The notes under the pieces were generated by a model. That model worked only from the letters and a program-made list of their open reading frames with translations, had not been told where the DNA came from and ran no database searches. Made by a program: the position numbers and the translations under genes. A DNA stretch of 64,000 nucleotides from the NCBI RefSeq assembly GCF_034424315.1, contig NZ_CP139972.1, positions 1,798,001 to 1,862,000 of the forward strand, written 5' to 3'. Of this stretch, positions 61,566 through 64,000 are shown piece by piece; the first letter of the stretch is position 1; each line of letters starts with the position of its first letter. The DNA is from Chitinophaga sancti (GTDB lineage Bacteria > Bacteroidota > Bacteroidia > Chitinophagales > Chitinophagaceae).

Positions 61566-62366
61566 CTAACTAAACATTTCTGTTATCACCGCATTTACCA
61601 ATTTCCAATCCGTTGGATTCATCACCTCCTCTTTCAACACTGCCACCTTTTTCTGAAACGCCGCCCTTCTCTCCTGCTGCTCCTTTACCAATCGCGCGCT
61701 ATTGATTTTAGTATTCCCCCAATCCTTCTCTACCGCCAATTGCACCTGCTCATCCATCGCACTAAAAAAGCGCTCACCAAATTCCTCCATTTCCCTGACG
61801 AACACCTCATACGGCAGTTCAATTTCCCCATTCTTTGCTGTCCATACAGGAATATTACTCTCCACCCGGTGATCAGCTTTCCATACCAGCGCCAGCTTAT
61901 CTCCATTCCTGAAAAAACTAAGCCCCGGCGCACATGTCAAATGCGGAGCCAACAAGGTTCTGTTATAAATCCAATCTATCGCCTTGTCATAACGGTCATA
62001 TTTCGCTTGCACATCCTCTGCTGCATCTGCCGTTAAACGATCCTGCAGCTGCTGCACCGCACCATAAAACCTGTACAAATAACTACAACTATTAGCTATT
62101 GAATAAAAGCCATCCGGAACAGCTTCCGCAATAGATGCAAAGATACCTGTCCAGTCTTCTATCAAACGGGCTATTTGAAATTCTACATAACGAGTATCAT
62201 GATCACCCCTCAATATTTCATCCGTATACTCGTATAGAGTCGCCTTCTTAAGATCCAGCCAATATTCTCCTTCCGTCAATCCAAACCAATCCATACTGGT
62301 ATCCGGAGCATCACCCCATGGAACAATAAGATCCGGATGTTTCAATCTAAAATTAATGAGCGCCAT
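61566..62366 (-). CDS. DUF5984-like protein
   Basis: 266 residues. The N-terminus INFRLKHPDLIVPWGD, then MDWFGLTEGEYWLDL, and the Trp/Tyr-rich central part match DUF5984, a family found in Bacteroidota and Actinobacteria of unknown function, sometimes near polymorphic-toxin loci. The C-terminal ~60 residues are a charged helix. No signal peptide. First gene of a pair with the DUF1826-like gene. Confidence 0.6.
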   Translation of the reverse strand: MALINFRLKHPDLIVPWGDAPDTSMDWFGLTEGEYWLDLKKATLYEYTDEILRGDHDTRYVEFQIARLIEDWTGIFASIAEAVPDGFYSIANSCSYLYRFYGAVQQLQDRLTADAAEDVQAKYDRYDKAIDWIYNRTLLAPHLTCAPGLSFFRNGDKLALVWKADHRVESNIPVWTAKNGEIELPYEVFVREMEEFGERFFSAMDEQVQLAVEKDWGNTKINSARLVKEQQERRAAFQKKVAVLKEEVMNPTDWKLVNAVITEMFS

Positions 62367-62412
62367 AGATAATTAAAACAGCAAAGTAATATAAAAAGCG
62401 CGAAACGAACAG

Positions 62413-62437
62413 CCATAAAAAAACCGCTCTGAGAGCG
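62413..62437 (-). terminator. Terminator of the 62447 gene
   Basis: Short stem CGCTC / GAGCG with a 3-base loop, followed on the minus strand by GGTTTTTTT. It is 10 bases past the gene end. Confidence 0.55.
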
Positions 62438-62446
62438 AGCCTATAT

Positions 62447-63274
62447 CTACGACCTTGAAAACCAGATCTCATACGTTCCCACCTTCCCCTTCTTCACCTT
62501 CACAGGATCATCCTTTATCTTCAATCCCAGGTTCATCGCCTTCAACTCAGTTATCAAACGCAATGCCCCCGCCAGGTCATCCTCCCCATAATACCTCACT
62601 TCCGTACTACCTGGTATATACAATCCCTTCCTACCCACATTCTCCACTCCCGGTGCGTTAAAACCTCCTCCATTCAAATTCGCTCTTAAATCATTCCCCC
62701 GCTTTCGCTGATCCTCATCCGCAATCTGTATATACACCGTCTGAGGTATCGTCTTAACAGTCGATGCCAAAGGCGCCTCCAATTGCTCTATCCGCATATC
62801 CAGTTCCGCCTTTTTCTGCTCCTGTGCAGGTGTCAGTTTGGGCAAAGTATCCAGCACGGCCTGTTCCTTTTTATCCTGTAAATACTTCTCATATTCAATC
62901 TTAGTCGTATCATAATACGCTCTCCAGGCCTCCTGCAATGGCCCACTCGGCGCAACGACAGAGAAATACCTCGATAACAAAAACCGCTTGGCAATACCAT
63001 CCACGTTCTCCACCTCATCCACATACTTACCAAAATATTCTATCTCCTTTACATCCTGCTCCCGTTCCTTAAACAGATCCGACACAATCAATGTAACCGT
63101 GCCTATGGCCACCGTCACAATTGCGTACTTAAACAACTCAATCATTTTTTCCAGCTTATCCGTCGGGATCTTCCCTTTTAAGATAACACGGTAAGCCACC
63201 ACCATCGCAACGACAGTGATAATAATGAACAAACCATAAAAGAGGAATGAAACACGTCCGGTATTTTCTAACAT
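62447..63274 (-). CDS. Membrane protein with two N-terminal helices
   Basis: 275 residues from ATG 63274 (MLENTGRVSFLFYGLFIIIT; a 20-codon extension to 63334 is unlikely). Two hydrophobic helices (about 8-30 and 48-66), then a soluble region with a charged coiled-coil part (TPAQEQKKAELDMRIEQLEA) and a C-terminal domain containing VYIQIADEDQRKRGNDLRAN and GSTEVRYYGEDDLAGALRL. No family recognised. Confidence 0.55.
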   Translation of the reverse strand: MLENTGRVSFLFYGLFIIITVVAMVVAYRVILKGKIPTDKLEKMIELFKYAIVTVAIGTVTLIVSDLFKEREQDVKEIEYFGKYVDEVENVDGIAKRFLLSRYFSVVAPSGPLQEAWRAYYDTTKIEYEKYLQDKKEQAVLDTLPKLTPAQEQKKAELDMRIEQLEAPLASTVKTIPQTVYIQIADEDQRKRGNDLRANLNGGGFNAPGVENVGRKGLYIPGSTEVRYYGEDDLAGALRLITELKAMNLGLKIKDDPVKVKKGKVGTYEIWFSRS

Positions 63275-63334
63275 ACGATTGGGGTTGGTTGATAATTGAA
63301 TGTACGAAGTTCCAGCAATTATATTATTTCGCAA

Positions 63335-63679
63335 ATACCAACTACTTTGTATTTTCTAGCAGCAGCACCGCATCAATTATGTAATACAACTATAACTTTC
63401 CTTTCCATGACGTGATTGCAGGCAGTACACTTCATTCAAACGATTCCTTTGAAACCGCAAAATACCAGCCTTCCGGGAATGTATATAACTGCTTTCCTAA
63501 AACACAGTGCGCCCCTGGCAGGAACACAAGGAAAGACCTTGGGTTTAGCAAAGGAGACGGCTACATAATGCGTCATAAAATATTATCCTGCGCGAAAAAA
63601 CTGCGTACAGGCCATCCTAAAGTCCGGCCTGATCAGGGTTTTACTATATGATTTCAATCTTACAAAGCCCCATAAAAAA
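63335..63679. other. Gap with one doubtful plus-strand ORF
   Basis: A plus-strand frame from GTG 63412 to TGA 63651 (79 codons, starting MIAGSTLHSNDSFETAKYQP) has mixed composition and no family; it overlaps no gene. It is probably not coding. No other structure up to the terminator at 63680. Confidence 0.3.
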
Positions 63680-63708
63680 AGCTTGTATCAATAGCAATGA
63701 TACAAGCT
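63680..63708 (-). terminator. Terminator of the gene at the window end
   Basis: Perfect 11-bp stem AGCTTGTATCA / TGATACAAGCT with a 7-base loop. On the minus strand it is followed by TTTTTT, 26 bases after the stop codon at 63734. Confidence 0.8.
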
Positions 63709-63733
63709 CCCGGCAACGACTATACAAACTTTA

Positions 63734-64000
63734 TCACCGTACATCCTTCAGGTCTACATCCACCTTATCTCCATCTTTACGGATCCTTACTTTCATCTCT
63801 ATTTCGGCAGTCGCCCCGGTTGATGCATTGGCTGTATTATAAACATTATTAGATGACAACACTGCCCCACTCGGATGCATCAGGTAGGAAGTTCCTGCAT
63901 AATAACTGTAAGAGTACTGATGCGTATAACCAAAAGTGGTGATCAATATATACTCACCCGGCATCAGGTTTGTAAACTCAAAATGCCCTTTATCATCATA
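63734..64000 (-). CDS. Secreted protein with Cna-B/carboxypeptidase-regulatory-like domain, 5' end outside window
   Basis: The frame is open to the window edge on the minus strand; the visible 88 residues end at TAA 63734. YDDKGHFEFTNLMPGEYILI is the typical last strand of a Cna-B or carboxypeptidase regulatory-like beta-sandwich; then a Tyr/Ser-rich stretch and a final basic-acidic strand (IEMKVRIRKDGDKVDVDL). Probably the C-terminus of a larger exported protein. Confidence 0.6.
   Translation of the reverse strand, partial: YDDKGHFEFTNLMPGEYILITTFGYTHQYSYSYYAGTSYLMHPSGAVLSSNNVYNTANASTGATAEIEMKVRIRKDGDKVDVDLKDVR

Noticed and set aside
63412..63651. 79-codon plus-strand ORF with GTG start
   Set aside because: No family, mixed composition, no promoter; too weak to call a gene.

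Overview
The window looks like the chromosome of a Bacteroidota member, most likely a Chitinophaga-type (Chitinophagaceae) soil glycan degrader. Reasons: most start codons lack a Shine-Dalgarno sequence; there are many signal-peptide and lipobox proteins; and the families are typical of the group (FISUMP lipoprotein, PorE-like OmpA protein, DUF4199, GH29/GH106/sulfatase, DUF6934, the gmhA/hddA/hddC heptose route). Assignment is by recognition of families only; no search was run.

Region by region. 1-4.7 kb: end of a TauE/SafE permease with a DUF1634 partner, then a convergent two-gene heterodimeric ABC exporter. 4.7-5.4 kb: a non-coding-looking gap that holds a 15-codon ORF with a near-perfect Shine-Dalgarno and a terminator. 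5.4-8.2 kb: AraC regulator and two tandem short-chain dehydrogenases. 8.3-12.4 kb: bacterial RNA-repair pair hen1-pnkp, with a palindrome abutting the hen1 start codon. 12.4-16.6 kb: GH106 rhamnosidase plus sulfatase. 16.8-25.1 kb: secreted hydrolases (M1 peptidase, GH18, S8 peptidase, GH29 fucosidase), YjbQ and small lipoproteins. 25-31.5 kb: lone receiver domain, PorE-like OmpA protein, a deleted alcohol dehydrogenase, Mn-catalase with a DsbA-like protein, DUF3175, and phosphoglycerate mutase. 31.4-40 kb, all minus strand: dihydroorotase-like protein lacking metal ligands, DUF4199, GT2, GT4, hddA, gmhA, hddC and a gmhB-like HAD phosphatase, which together suggest GDP-D-glycero-D-manno-heptose and glycan assembly. 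40-47 kb: FISUMP lipoprotein, SRPBCC protein, a Cys-rich small secreted protein, a CxxCH lipoprotein, an unknown zinc-ribbon protein and a DoxX-like membrane protein.

47-51.1 kb: an AraC regulator divergent from a row of oxidoreductase-type genes, two of which are only remains (a 3'-truncated aldo/keto reductase and a 32-codon SDR scar). 51.1-60.6 kb: an AT-rich accessory block with two tyrosine-recombinase remnants, a frameshifted unknown gene, a small gene paired with DUF6934, a GH29 pseudogene interrupted by an IS3-family element and bracketed by ~165-bp direct repeats, a HipA-like kinase/DUF3037-like pair and a P-loop protein. It ends at a tRNA-Pro(GGG). 60.8-64 kb: DUF1826-like and DUF5984-like proteins, a membrane protein, and a partial secreted protein that runs off the window.

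The main themes are RNA repair (hen1-pnkp, well described elsewhere), sugar catabolism at the cell surface, surface-glycan heptose synthesis, and a decaying accessory block. Least explained are the DUF6934 pair, the HipA-like/DUF3037-like pair, the Shine-Dalgarno-led 15-codon ORF, a hairpin-bearing dispersed repeat present three times, and several genes reduced by internal deletion to short open frames.
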